Source of the DNA: Hymenobacter jeongseonensis
GTDB taxonomy: Bacteria > Bacteroidota > Bacteroidia > Cytophagales > Hymenobacteraceae
Reading direction: 5' to 3'
DNA: 64,000 nucleotides
NCBI RefSeq assembly: GCF_015694725.1
Contig: NZ_JADQDQ010000001.1
Coordinates: 558,001-622,000, forward strand
Under the pieces are notes generated by a model that was given only the letters and a program-made list of their open reading frames with translations, had not been told where the DNA came from and ran no database searches. Positions 47,851 through 57,816 of this stretch are shown here, piece by piece. The translations under genes were made by a program, and so were the position numbers. Each line of letters begins with the position of its first letter. The first letter of the stretch is position 1.

Positions 47851-49503
47851 ATGATGAAAAGCACGGCTTGTTTCTGTTTTGTTGTGGCGGCCCTTTCCTG
47901 GACCTTGTCTTTGCTACCGGACTTTGGCGCGCCGGCCAATAGCAGCGGCAATTCGCTGGCAAACGCCGTCGACCGGCTCCTCATATGGCCGAAGTCGGCC
48001 CTCCCGGTGAATTCGGGCCTGAAGTCGCTGGGCGCGCGCGGGTTGATAGTGCCATCGGTGGTGTACCAAGGACCGATAACCATCACGCAGGGGGGGGCCT
48101 ACACGGGCAACTACCGCAGCACGAGCTCGGCCACGCCGGCCGTGACCATCGCCACCTCGGCCCCCGTCACCCTGCTCAATTGCGTGCTCGTCGGCCCCGG
48201 CGATTTGATTCAGGCCAACGGCGCGCCGGCCGACCTCACCATCCTTCACTGCCGGGCTTACGGCACCGTGCCCACGCGCAGCAATCGTGGCCGCGGCCGG
48301 TTCGTGGCCGCCACCAACGCGCGCAACATCCGGGCCGAGCACAACTACCTCGAGCACACCACCGGCTTCACGATTTACCGCTTCAGCGGCGACGGCTCGG
48401 CCAACCAGACCGTGCGCATCCTGCGCAACCGGGTGCGCAACGTCGACGGGCGCACCCGCAACGGGGGCACGCAAATCGCCAACTTCGTGGGCCTGAACAC
48501 GGTGCGCAACCTGCCCGGCATCGAAATTGCCTGGAACCAGGTGATTAACGAGCCCAACCTCTCCTCCGTGGAGGACAACATCAACCTCTACAACTCCGGC
48601 GGCACGGCCCAGAGCCCGGCCCGGGTCCACGACAACTACGTGCAGGGCGCCTACCCCTTCCCCGCCACCGCCGCCACCTTCACCGGCACCGGCATGACCA
48701 CCGACGGCACACCCGTACCGGCAGTGAGCCAGATTAAAGCCAGCCAGATGACGGCCACCCAGGCAACGGCTCTGTTGATGACGAATAGGCGGATGACAAC
48801 TGCGTTCGTGAATGCGTACAACAACCAGTTCGTCTCGACCTGCAACGCGGCCATGAACATCGCCGCCGGCCACGACATCCACTACTACAACAACCGCCTG
48901 GTCACCAGCGCCCGGCTGCCCGACGGCACCGCGCTGCGGGCCGTGCACGCGGCCACGGCCGTCTTCAACGGCACCCAGGCCTCGAGCGCCATCTTCTTCA
49001 ACAACACCGTCCGCAACAACACCATCGGCTACCGCAACCCGGCCTATTCCATTCCCTACCCCGGCCGCCACGACCTGTCCAACGGCGCCTGCGCCACCTG
49101 CACCGGCACCGTCCACCTGCCCAACCCCATCACCCTGGCCACCGAGCAAAACGAACTCGCCCTCTGGCAACAAAAACTCATCCGAAACAGGGTTAAAATT
49201 GGCCCCGACGCCGCGTTGATTGAGAGTTCGAATGTACTGGGTTCGGCTGCCCCGGCGCTGAGTTTGTACCCGAATCCAGTTACTGCCGAAACGCTGCTCC
49301 AGTTGCCCGTAGACACGGCCGAAATCCTCGAGCTGGGCATTTATACCCCGCAGGGGCGGCTCGCGGGCAGCCAGCGGGTGCGGGCGGTTCCCCAGGGGCC
49401 GGGCGTGCCGTTGGCCACCGCAGCGCTACCGGTCGGCCCCTACGTGCTACGCGTGCTCAGCGGCTCGCTCCGCGGCCAGAGTCTGCGCTTTGCCAAGGAG
49501 TAG
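47851..49503 (+). CDS. secreted beta-helix protein, T9SS type A (short paralog)
   Basis: 550 residues. A signal peptide (STACFCFVVAALSWTLSLL) is followed by a 40-residue unique linker, then a beta-helix (from VPSVVYQGPITITQGG) nearly identical to the 26901-29894 protein but with about 20 extra residues after TGMTTDG (PVPAVSQIKASQMTATQAT). It then goes straight to a type A sorting domain (LSLYPNPVTAET...GPYVLRVLSGSLRGQSL), lacking the Ig, malectin and CBM parts. It should be surface-exposed or released. It likely acts on the same glycan as its long paralog. Function is unproven. Confidence 0.92.
   Translation: MMKSTACFCFVVAALSWTLSLLPDFGAPANSSGNSLANAVDRLLIWPKSALPVNSGLKSLGARGLIVPSVVYQGPITITQGGAYTGNYRSTSSATPAVTIATSAPVTLLNCVLVGPGDLIQANGAPADLTILHCRAYGTVPTRSNRGRGRFVAATNARNIRAEHNYLEHTTGFTIYRFSGDGSANQTVRILRNRVRNVDGRTRNGGTQIANFVGLNTVRNLPGIEIAWNQVINEPNLSSVEDNINLYNSGGTAQSPARVHDNYVQGAYPFPATAATFTGTGMTTDGTPVPAVSQIKASQMTATQATALLMTNRRMTTAFVNAYNNQFVSTCNAAMNIAAGHDIHYYNNRLVTSARLPDGTALRAVHAATAVFNGTQASSAIFFNNTVRNNTIGYRNPAYSIPYPGRHDLSNGACATCTGTVHLPNPITLATEQNELALWQQKLIRNRVKIGPDAALIESSNVLGSAAPALSLYPNPVTAETLLQLPVDTAEILELGIYTPQGRLAGSQRVRAVPQGPGVPLATAALPVGPYVLRVLSGSLRGQSLRFAKE
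48049..49179 (+). repeat. long inverted repeat, right copy (beta-helix coding)
   Basis: Partner of 28732-29798 in opposite orientation, about 18 kb apart. It contains one insertion of roughly 60-70 bases near 48705-48800. Confidence 0.9.
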
Positions 49504-50113
49504 CCTGCTGCAGCTTGGCGGCGCGGGGGCGGGATGGTGGTTGTAAGCATTTCATGCCTCCGCAGGCCGTCGAGCCGGGCCATAGAACAAAAAAGGGCCA
49601 GCGTGGGCCGTTTCGCATGTCGCCGCTGAAAAAGTGCGACCCGTAAACTTGGGCTTTTTTTGGCGCTGCCGTCTGCTGATTAAGTGCCGGGCCAGCCTAA
49701 CGTCTTGCCGCAATGCCCGTGGCAATTTCTCCGCGCGGCAGCGCCGACGCGCCCACCACCGGTAAGCCGAGTGGCCACGATGGCCGCTCAATATTCCAGG
49801 CCGCTCACTTGCAGGCCTGTCACGTATTCGTCTTTTGGTCTCACGTAGCATCACTGCTGCTGATAAATTGGTCCTATCAGCAATGTTGAATAAGCTGACT
49901 AACCTCATTCATGGAACTATGCAGGGTCATTTATGATAACGAAGCGGAATAAGAACTTTATGTCACGACAGCTAAGCCGGACCGTTAGCTATTCCGTCAT
50001 CGAATGGTGGTGCTTATATACAGATTAGACGATTAGTAGCAGCCTGGATGCGTTACAACTAGGCTGCCATGTTCTGCTAAGTAGCCTTTTTGGGGTCTAC
50101 AAGCCTTGTTTTC
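49504..50113. other. gap with no clear gene
   Basis: About 600 bases. A 119-codon minus frame at 49552-49908 is Arg-rich and unlike neighbours, so it is probably noise or a heavily decayed gene. The second half is AT-rich and probably carries the promoter of the stress-protein gene. Confidence 0.5.
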
Positions 50114-50911
50114 ATGTCAACCTCCATCGTTGTACTTAGTGAAGGCCTTTCGTCTTCGCAGGAAGCCGTATCCTACGCGGCGCACTTGGCGAGAACGATG
50201 GCTGTGCCCCTGCGCGAGTTTCGGGTGAATACCCGTGCTACGCAGGCATTGGAAAGCAGTAACACGCTCACGATAAAGGCTTTTTATCCCGGCAACCGAA
50301 TTACAACCATTATCGGAAATGTCGATGATTCGAGAGCTGTAATGCCACAAGAATTGGCGGCCGCGCTGGTGGAACAAGAGCCGTTGCTGGTCGTCATGCA
50401 GCGCCTGCCAAGCACGGCGTACCCGCTTGGGCAGTTGGCTAAAGCCGTGCATTCCTTGTTGCAAACGACCCGTCAACCGTTGCTGCTGGTGCCGGAAAAT
50501 ACAGAAGCCCAAGCACCTCCTTTGCGTATTGCGCTCGTGACAGATGGTGACCCTTTTACCTTGGTGCACGGGCAACGGGCTATGCACGCGTTGTTGCTCA
50601 CCCTGCCCATTAAAATCGCCGTGTTGCACGCGCCGATACCAAAGTCCTATTCTTCGCTGGCCGACGCCTTGCAATCCGTTTTGGCATGCGGCTTGGCTAC
50701 GCGCTATCCGTCCATTGCCGCTCTGGAAATTCAGGCCGATAATCTAGTAGCAGGCATATTAGCGGGCGTAAAGCAAATCCGAGCGGACTTATTAGTCCTA
50801 ATTATTCGGCACCGTAGTCTGGCAGAAACCGATTTTTGCGCGGGAACTATGGCAGCGCTTTTTCAGCAAAGCCCCATTCCGGTGCTGCTATTATTAGCCA
50901 CCGATACATAA
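50114..50911 (+). CDS. universal stress protein (UspA)-like, tandem domain
   Basis: 265 residues from the ATG at 50114 (MSTSIVVLSEGLSSSQEAVS). Two Usp-like halves: the first ends LLLVPENTEAQ, the second begins RIALVTDGDPFTLVHGQRAM and ends PIPVLLLLATDT. The ATP-binding G-x2-G-x9-G-S motif is not obvious, so it may be a non-nucleotide-binding form. It converges on the Crp/Fnr gene with a 59-base gap. A role in low-oxygen or energy stress fits the pairing but is inferred. Confidence 0.8.
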   Translation: MSTSIVVLSEGLSSSQEAVSYAAHLARTMAVPLREFRVNTRATQALESSNTLTIKAFYPGNRITTIIGNVDDSRAVMPQELAAALVEQEPLLVVMQRLPSTAYPLGQLAKAVHSLLQTTRQPLLLVPENTEAQAPPLRIALVTDGDPFTLVHGQRAMHALLLTLPIKIAVLHAPIPKSYSSLADALQSVLACGLATRYPSIAALEIQADNLVAGILAGVKQIRADLLVLIIRHRSLAETDFCAGTMAALFQQSPIPVLLLLATDT

Positions 50912-50970
50912 GCCTGGCTGATAGATACTCACCAATTGGTACGATTTAGCAGGTGGCAATTCCATTGAAT

Positions 50971-51678
50971 CTAATCGTACTGCGTCGCGATGCTAACCAA
51001 TTTGAGGGGGTCGCGAATGGTAATAGCACTGCCGTGGGTGCTCAGCATGCCTTCGGCTTTGAATTCGGAAAGCATCCGCGTCGCTGTTTCCTTCGTGGTG
51101 CCCATGAGTGCGCCCAGGTCATCGCGCAAGATTGAAAAGGTAAGCGCTTCGGGGTTTTCCTCAGTGCGAAAGGTTCGCAGGAGCAGGAGCAGGGCCTCGG
51201 CGAGGCGTTCGCGCACGGGCTTGTATGCCAGGTGGAGCATGCGTTCTTCGGTTTCCCCAAGTGCTTTGGAAAGCAACTGAAGCAAGCCATTGGAAAACTC
51301 CTTGTTTTCGTTCATCTGCTGGAAGAAATCGGGCTTTCGTATTAAGCAGACAATGCAATCGTCGATGGCAATAGCCGAAGCTGAGTGCAGGGTGCCAGTC
51401 ACCAGCCCTCGATAGCCGAGGATGTCTCCGCCTTTGGCAAGTCGAATGATTTGCTCTTTGCCATCACCACCGATTTTGGAGATTTTTATCATTCCACTGT
51501 GAACACAGTATAACCCTGCCGGATTGCTTCCTTCCAAGAATATGGTCTGTCCAATTGCGTAGTGTTGTGCTGATTTATGAAGCGAAATTTCGTCTTGTGC
51601 AGTTGGTCCGCAGCACTGAAGCAGGGACAGATGACGACTTGGGCAAGAATGGCATTGCGGTGCTGAAAAACGGTTCAT
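50971..51678 (-). CDS. Crp/Fnr-family transcription regulator with N-terminal cysteine cluster
   Basis: 235 residues. Cyclic-nucleotide-like beta-roll at about 35-130 (YAIGQTIFLEGSNPAGLYCV) and a winged helix with DLGALMGTTKETATRMLSEF. Cysteines C9, C12, C22, C23, plus C108 and C111 in the beta-roll, resemble the 4Fe-4S ligands of Fnr (three near the N-terminus, one in the beta-roll). An oxygen- or redox-sensing role is therefore plausible. The target is unknown. It faces an AT-rich gap on its promoter side. Confidence 0.93.
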   Translation of the reverse strand: MNRFSAPQCHSCPSRHLSLLQCCGPTAQDEISLHKSAQHYAIGQTIFLEGSNPAGLYCVHSGMIKISKIGGDGKEQIIRLAKGGDILGYRGLVTGTLHSASAIAIDDCIVCLIRKPDFFQQMNENKEFSNGLLQLLSKALGETEERMLHLAYKPVRERLAEALLLLLRTFRTEENPEALTFSILRDDLGALMGTTKETATRMLSEFKAEGMLSTHGSAITIRDPLKLVSIATQYD

Positions 51679-54564
51679 AGCTATTACATATATGGTGATA
51701 GTGTATATTGAATAATTTTAACTTTACATCTTAGATTGGTCTTTGTATTAGAACATTGTAAACCGCTTGTAATACTGATGGGCTTGCATTTTGTGCGTAA
51801 ATATGGCACGTCGTGTTGATGTATAATATGGTAAATTTGCTTTATTAATTACCCTTTGACTAAATTAAATAAGCTTGTGTTTGTGAGCAATAGGAGTTGA
51901 AATAATTTATACAATATCATTAAATTTTATGACTTATAAATTGATGAGCTTGTTTAATTTGCCCCTTATCTGCACAGTTAGATGCCCAGTTGCCCCACTA
52001 TTATTCAATTGATATTCCACTTTGGGATAAACTGTACTTTACCAAGCCAACCTGTTTTGCATTATGACTGCATTGTTACCAGTGGGGATACGACTTGCTA
52101 GTCGACTTCTCGAATTAGGTTATCAAGCGTACACTGGAGAATGTGCGTGTATAGCCATTGCGGCTATAGTTTCCGATTAACGTGCTAAATTATTGTTAAT
52201 GAATGCGATATCGGGGCGAATAAGAGTTGCTGATTTAATTACTGCTGGGCCAAATATTCTGGGCAAAAAGGAATAATAGTGATGGGCTGGCTCCATTACT
52301 AATCCTCCTTCGCGGCTATGCTATTTAATGGTCTACTCGAAAGCCTAAAAACCGTTGATATTAGCCTGAGAACAGCTAGAGCATCACGGTAGGGCAGAAC
52401 ATTTCTGCCAATTAGCCGCCCCACGCAGGGTAAGGTGGCCGAGCTAAGTCAAGCAGATAAACGACGTATACATCCTCTATAATAACCGCCAAGAAGGGTA
52501 GTGTGTCGCTCGAAAACCCCACACAATTCCCGATTTACTAATAAGGTGCTAGGAGGATAAACGCTGAACCGAATTCGCTCTTTATAATAACAGATAGTGG
52601 GAACCATGTTGGCCGCCCAATAATTGCGAGCAGAATGGAGCCTATTTCAAGCCTTCTCCCACATCAGTTCTACATGACCAAGTGGAAGCTTTAATGTCCT
52701 GCCTATGCTGACAGAACCGCAATTGATGCGCAGTAACTACAGCCCGCAAGCAAAATGTATCATGTCAAATTTTTTAAAGCAGTCCTAATGAGATATCAAG
52801 CCATTTATTCACCTGAATGGCGTTGCGCATCGACCGGCGGCTGAGCCCGGAGGGAGCGGCCCTTCTTCATGCGCGGGAAGGCTGCCCGCCGTTTCACGTA
52901 GCGGTCCACATCCCGTCGTAGGCAAGGGGCCGCTGCCCTCGGTTTTACTACCACTGGCAACAATAGCCGTGACGCTTCAAGTGGGGACTCTGGCGCGACT
53001 AATGGGCGATGCGCTGTCAATTGAACGGCTCCTTTTCTATCATGACCGTTTCGCTGAAGTGTAAAAGCGTCGGCCCTCGGCCTGCTGACCGGTTGGCTTT
53101 GCGAACCCACGGCCATTAGGCCTGCTCGTATGGCTCTCACTTTAAGGTTTATTGCCCCGTCGGGTACTGGGTCGATGAGCTCTTCGGCGACAACTTGGTC
53201 CTGCACATTCGTGCTCGAGACCGAGGAGACGTGCTTCGCGACCGTACTTACGGGTCGCAACGTGCACGCCTTGGCCCGCATCGTGTAGGTGCCATTTTTG
53301 GCTGGATTGGTACGATGTCCACGAATACGAACTACCCGAGCATTTACAGTGAAAAACGCTCTCCTTTTATTAGTCAGACCGTTTCGCTGAACAGGTGTAG
53401 GTGGTAGTTGAATAGGCCCTAAATGGCTACTAAAACCCAGCTTCTACCTGCAAAAATGTGCGAATTAGCGCTCCCAAGTAATAAAGTCGACACTCCGGTT
53501 TTGCCGATGAAGGAAGATGAAGGAAACAGCTCACTTGCCCTAAAGTGTGGGCGATGGCGTCTACTGGGCAAACTGCCTGTTCATGTGGCAGTCTCGTGAC
53601 AGTAACTTCTCTGCATGGCTTTGCAGCTCCCACTGCCATTCATCTCGTAGAATAACGGTGTGTCCCCACGCATTAGTAGATAGACGGCGGGATATGAACT
53701 AGTTTATTCCGGGCCGAATGAGGCGTTCGCACGTCCGGTTGGCTTCGACAAAAATCAACCCAATCCGCAAGGCTTTGACCCCTCTTGCCGGTTGTGGGGC
53801 GTCACGTAGTGGCTCAGCGCATTGAGAAAGTTATTGCGCTAACCGAAACGAAAAGGGCATTGAAAGCCGCCCTGCTGTAACAGGCAAAGCAGAAGGCCAT
53901 CATGGCATCCCTAGTGGTTAAGAAGATAAAAAGCAACTCTGACAATCACAGTTAGCATTTGGTTCTTTTCAGTGAATCGCTAATCTGGCCAGCCTGCGTG
54001 TTCCACAAGAGACGCAAACAGCTATCTACTGTGAATACCGAATTTAATAAATCCTTCTATTAATTAAGGTTTACGAAACTGCGCCATCCGATAAGTTTTC
54101 TAACCTCCGCTTCATGACGATTGGATACGCCCGTGTCTTGGTCCACAACTACAGTTTAGAACTGCAACTCGATGCTCTCGCCTAGGCCGGCCTGCGAGCT
54201 TGTTAACCCAAAGAAGGACTCTGGCGCCTTGGCGGCCCGCGCTGAACTCGGCAAACTGCTCTTGCAGGTGCGCCCGGGCAACACGGTGCACATCTACAGG
54301 CTCCACCTATTGGACCGCTCGCTCAATTGCTCACGCGGTTGCTCGATGGCTTCGAGGGCCAGTTCACGTCCTCGAAGTGGGCACACATGGCCCACTTCTC
54401 CTCAAATACGGCCGGCCACGACATCGCCCATCTTGTGGACAAAGGGAGGGCGGGTGCACAATGGTGCGGAGGGGCGCAGCACCAGCTATCACTTGGCACC
54501 CGAAGCATAGCCATCTCCAGCAGGGCTGGCAGATTTAACAAGCAGTTGTAGCGAAAGGAGAATA
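51679..54564. other. AT-rich decayed island without intact genes
   Basis: 2.9 kb, visibly lower in GC than the flanks over the first 1.1 kb. All open frames are short and unconvincing. A serine recombinase remnant lies at 54114-54470. At about 53815-53880 a frame reads AQRIEKVIALTETKRALKAA before a stop, which faintly resembles a type I restriction S-subunit C-terminus (weak). It looks like a degraded insertion of foreign DNA. Confidence 0.6.
54114..54470 (+). pseudogene. broken serine recombinase / Tn3-type resolvase
   Basis: Begins ATG with MTIGYARVLVHNYSLELQLD, the resolvase N-terminus (normally M-x-I-G-Y-A-R-V-S-T-x-D-Q-x-L-x-x-Q), although the Ser-Thr is replaced by LV, so the catalytic serine is lost. 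A stop falls at residue 24 (54183-54185), and a second frame continues AELGKLLLQVRPGNTVHIYR then LDRSL, the next resolvase block. At least one stop and one frameshift make it inactive. Confidence 0.7.
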
Positions 54565-57228
54565 CTAGAGCACGACTTCCACCCAGCCTTTTACCACGCG
54601 TTCCGCGGGGTCGCACTCGGTAGTATAGCGCCAGATATAGTAGTAGAGCCCATTCGAGGCCCCGGTTCCTGTCCAGAAATGGCCGTAGGTGGTAGCGGTG
54701 AATACTTCGCGGCCCCAGCGATTGAAGACCTGCAGGCGGGAGGTGCGCGGGTGCTGCAGCTTCAACTCAAACGCATCGTTGATACCATCGCCATTTGGTG
54801 TAAAAACATTGGGAACCGGCCAGGTCTGAACGGTTTCTACCCGAATTTCCGTGGCCGCGGAGCGCACGCTGCAACCGTTCTGCACCACCTCGAGTCGGTA
54901 CAACCCCGGCTGCGCTGGCTGGTAGGTGGGCTGCCCATTCCCCACGGCCAGCATTTGCCAAGGTAAACCGGGGGCCGGGGCGTATTGCCATACCAAGCGT
55001 GCACCGGGCAGTGGGGCAGACTCGTACCGGAGTTCCCCAGCGGACTGCCCGCAACGCAGCTCGACCACGCCGCTCGGGGCCAGCAGCGGCGTGGGGACCG
55101 GGCTGACCACCACTGCCACTGAATCGGCTGCGCGGCAGGCTCCGCTGCCCCACTCGTAGCGCAGCACGTACCGCCCAGGAGCCGGAGGCCGGAAATATCC
55201 CTGCTGGGCATCGATAATACCAGTACCCCGCCACACGCCGCCAACTGGCACGGCGCTCAGCGTTAGGGTGGAGTCGAGGCGACACACCGTGAGCAACGGC
55301 GTGAGCACGCGCACTGCCACGGGCGCAATCACGACGCTCACAGTATCCTGGCTCGCGCAGGCACCGGTACCGGGTAGGCGGTAGGTGAGTACATGCCGCC
55401 CTGGCCCGGCCGCAGCTGTGCTAAAGGTGCCAGTGGTTGGGTTGGTGACGCCGGCCCCGTGCCAAGTGCCCCCCAGCGGCATAGCGCCTAGGGTGAACGC
55501 CGTGTCGTGGGCGCAACTGAACAGGCGCGGAACGGCTAGCAGCCGCACCGCCACGGCGCCAACCACTACGCTGACGGTGTCTTGCATGCCGCAGAGGCTG
55601 CCGCTACTCAGGGTGTAGGAAAGGACATGACGGCCTGGGCCCGCGGCCGCAGTATGGAAGGCACCCGTTTGCGGGTCAGTGATGCCCAAACCACTCCACT
55701 GGCCCCCGGGGGCATTGGCGGCCAGCGTAATCGTCGTATCGCGGGCACACGTCAGTTGCGGCAGAACCGGACGGGTAATTCGCAACTCGGGCTTCACCGT
55801 AACCACAGCGGTATCCCGGTGAGTGCAGCCCCCTGCCACGAGCAAATAGGTAATAACATGCGCGCCGACGCCCGCCCGGGCAGGGTCAAACCGTCCCGTT
55901 TGTGGGTTGGTAATTCCGGGCCCCGCCCACGTCCCACCGGGGCCTGTCGCCTGAAGCAAAACTGGTAAAGCCGTGGCACAGAGAGAGGGCGGCGGCTGAA
56001 TCACCGGCCCCCACTCGACAAAGGCCTGCCCCGCCTGCGCAATGCCGTTCGACGTCCGGCGTGGGGCGCCGATAATGAGGTTGTTGCTGGCGGGGTCAAG
56101 GCCAACCCACACGCCGAGCGCATCGCCCGTGAGCGGCTGCGGAACGGCATAGCGCCGCTGCAAGCGCCACACGCCCTGCTGCAGTTCGTAGCGAAACACG
56201 ACGCCACACAACACAGGCAACACCCCGCCAGTCGGGTTGCCCACTAGCAAAACATTGTTGCTGATGGCCACCGCGAGGCCAAAGCGGCCCCCAAAGCTGT
56301 CAGGGCTAAACAGCGTTTGGCGGAGCTGCCAGCCGGCCGCGGTGCGTGCGTAGATGCGAACCCCCTGGTTGGAATCCGTGCCAATAACCGCGTAGTTGCC
56401 CCGTACACCCACCGTATTGCTGGCCAGCGTCCCACTGGCATAAGACTCAACCTGTTCCAGTTGCCACACGCCCGCCGGGGTGCGGTGGTAAAAGTGAGCG
56501 GCGTTGCGCCCGCGCGTGAAGCGGTCAACAGCGCCCACAATCAAGTTGTCTCGGTCAATGGCCACGCTGTACCCGTAGTCATATCCAAAAGTAGTCGCTG
56601 ACGGCGTTAGCGTCGCCACGAGCGTCCAAGGCTGCGTGGGCACCGGCGGCTGCCGGTAGACAAACACAGACTTGGTCAGTGCTATGTTGGAGTCGCCGTT
56701 GCCGATAACCAAGTCTGTGCCACTTTTTGCCAGGGCCCACCCAAACGTGGACGTAGTCTGGCTCGGATTGGAAATGAAACCAGTCTTGACCCACTGGCTG
56801 CCCTGCCGGGTGTAGATGTACACCGCTCCAATCTGGCCCGGTGCGCTGGGCCGAGAATAGCTGTACGCCGCCACCACCGCCGTCGAGTCGTCAATGTACA
56901 CGTTGTTCCCGTAGGCGTCCGCAAGCAACGAAGTTGCCTCGCTCAGAGTCTGGCGATGGACCCAGGCCCCTGCGACAAACTCATATATCTGCGCGCTGCC
57001 GGGCGTCCGCGTGGTTGGATTGCCATTCGCTCCCGTAATGGCGAAACGTGTTCCGATACTGACGCGAGAACCAAAAAAACTGTCCGCCTGAGGCGTCGGT
57101 GCATCCAAGGCCACCAAATCGCAACTTATCGGCGCTTGCGCCTGCCCCGCGCGCGAAAAGAAGCAGAGCAGTAAAAGCAGGTAACGGATAACATTCGTGT
57201 TGCATTGGTAGAAAGGGAGCATTCGCAA
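54565..57228 (-). CDS. secreted FG-GAP-like and Ig-like repeat protein, T9SS type B (gliding C-terminal domain)
   Basis: 887 residues. Signal peptide (YLLLLLCFFSRAGQAQ), then an FG-GAP/integrin-like propeller at about 35-415 with repeated GSRVSIGTRFAITGANG or GYSVAIDRDNLIVGA patterns. Four or five Ig-like repeats follow (GGTWAGPGITNPQTGRFDPA, GGQWSGLGITDPQTG, GGTWHGAGVTNPTTG, GGVWRGTGIIDAQQG). The C-terminal CHU_C domain has WPVPNVFTPNGDGINDAFEL and FNRWGREVF. It should be a type IX cargo with a type B domain and may act as an adhesin. No PorP/SprF-type partner, commonly found next to type B cargo, is nearby. Confidence 0.93.
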   Translation of the reverse strand: MRMLPFYQCNTNVIRYLLLLLCFFSRAGQAQAPISCDLVALDAPTPQADSFFGSRVSIGTRFAITGANGNPTTRTPGSAQIYEFVAGAWVHRQTLSEATSLLADAYGNNVYIDDSTAVVAAYSYSRPSAPGQIGAVYIYTRQGSQWVKTGFISNPSQTTSTFGWALAKSGTDLVIGNGDSNIALTKSVFVYRQPPVPTQPWTLVATLTPSATTFGYDYGYSVAIDRDNLIVGAVDRFTRGRNAAHFYHRTPAGVWQLEQVESYASGTLASNTVGVRGNYAVIGTDSNQGVRIYARTAAGWQLRQTLFSPDSFGGRFGLAVAISNNVLLVGNPTGGVLPVLCGVVFRYELQQGVWRLQRRYAVPQPLTGDALGVWVGLDPASNNLIIGAPRRTSNGIAQAGQAFVEWGPVIQPPPSLCATALPVLLQATGPGGTWAGPGITNPQTGRFDPARAGVGAHVITYLLVAGGCTHRDTAVVTVKPELRITRPVLPQLTCARDTTITLAANAPGGQWSGLGITDPQTGAFHTAAAGPGRHVLSYTLSSGSLCGMQDTVSVVVGAVAVRLLAVPRLFSCAHDTAFTLGAMPLGGTWHGAGVTNPTTGTFSTAAAGPGRHVLTYRLPGTGACASQDTVSVVIAPVAVRVLTPLLTVCRLDSTLTLSAVPVGGVWRGTGIIDAQQGYFRPPAPGRYVLRYEWGSGACRAADSVAVVVSPVPTPLLAPSGVVELRCGQSAGELRYESAPLPGARLVWQYAPAPGLPWQMLAVGNGQPTYQPAQPGLYRLEVVQNGCSVRSAATEIRVETVQTWPVPNVFTPNGDGINDAFELKLQHPRTSRLQVFNRWGREVFTATTYGHFWTGTGASNGLYYYIWRYTTECDPAERVVKGWVEVVL

Positions 57229-57816
57229 TGGGAAGAGCGATAGAAAGAGAAGCAGGAAGGAGGTATTTGAGCCTGCTGAGCCAAGGGTAAAGGTAGCTTT
57301 TTCCTTGTCCGGCGCCGTCCTTCACTTTATCGGTCGGAAAAACAAAAGGAGCCTTTGAAACGACGCTAGGCCGCTGTCAATTCGGTACTTTTCCACACGG
57401 CAACGCCCACTAGTTATTGAAAGACTAGGTTGAAAACGGGTAGGTCGGCAACCCACCATTTGAAGAAGCCGGTGTTTAAAGGCGGATGGTATTTCGCCAT
57501 TCGCTTTCTCATCTTTCGATAAAGGACCGCATGGGGTAACCAGGCGAACACATACAGCCTGTGTCTGGCAAAATCCTGCTACACGTTGGGGCAGCCCGCA
57601 TGGGGCAACTCGAAGCTGAACGCAGCGCGGTCATCGCTGTAAAAATACGGATGGACTTTGATGGGCCCGGGCACAAGGCCCCGGTTGAAAAGAAACCACT
57701 ATTGTCTTCGATGTCTTGAGCAACCAACCAAATTCAAGACAGTGAAAACACTCGTCGAAGAATTGACGAGTAACAGATTGGAATCCTCTTGTTTATTGGC
57801 TTAGACGAACACAATG
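57229..57816. other. gap with no recognised gene
   Basis: About 590 bases holding the upstream region of the FG-GAP gene. The short minus frame at 57509-57727 has no features. No convincing promoter or terminator was found. Confidence 0.5.

Noticed and set aside
49552-49908. 119-codon Arg-rich minus frame after the short beta-helix gene
   Set aside because: Composition unlike neighbours and no motif. It may be a relic but nothing supports a specific call.
52805-53281. 158-codon minus frame in the decayed island
   Set aside because: No motif, no ribosome-binding context seen, and it lies in DNA with other decayed fragments. Kept only as part of the island.
53815-53880. Possible type I restriction S-subunit remnant (AQRIEKVIALTETKRALKAA)
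   Set aside because: Only about 20 residues of weak resemblance with no supporting upstream match. Mentioned inside the island entry but not listed as a pseudogene.
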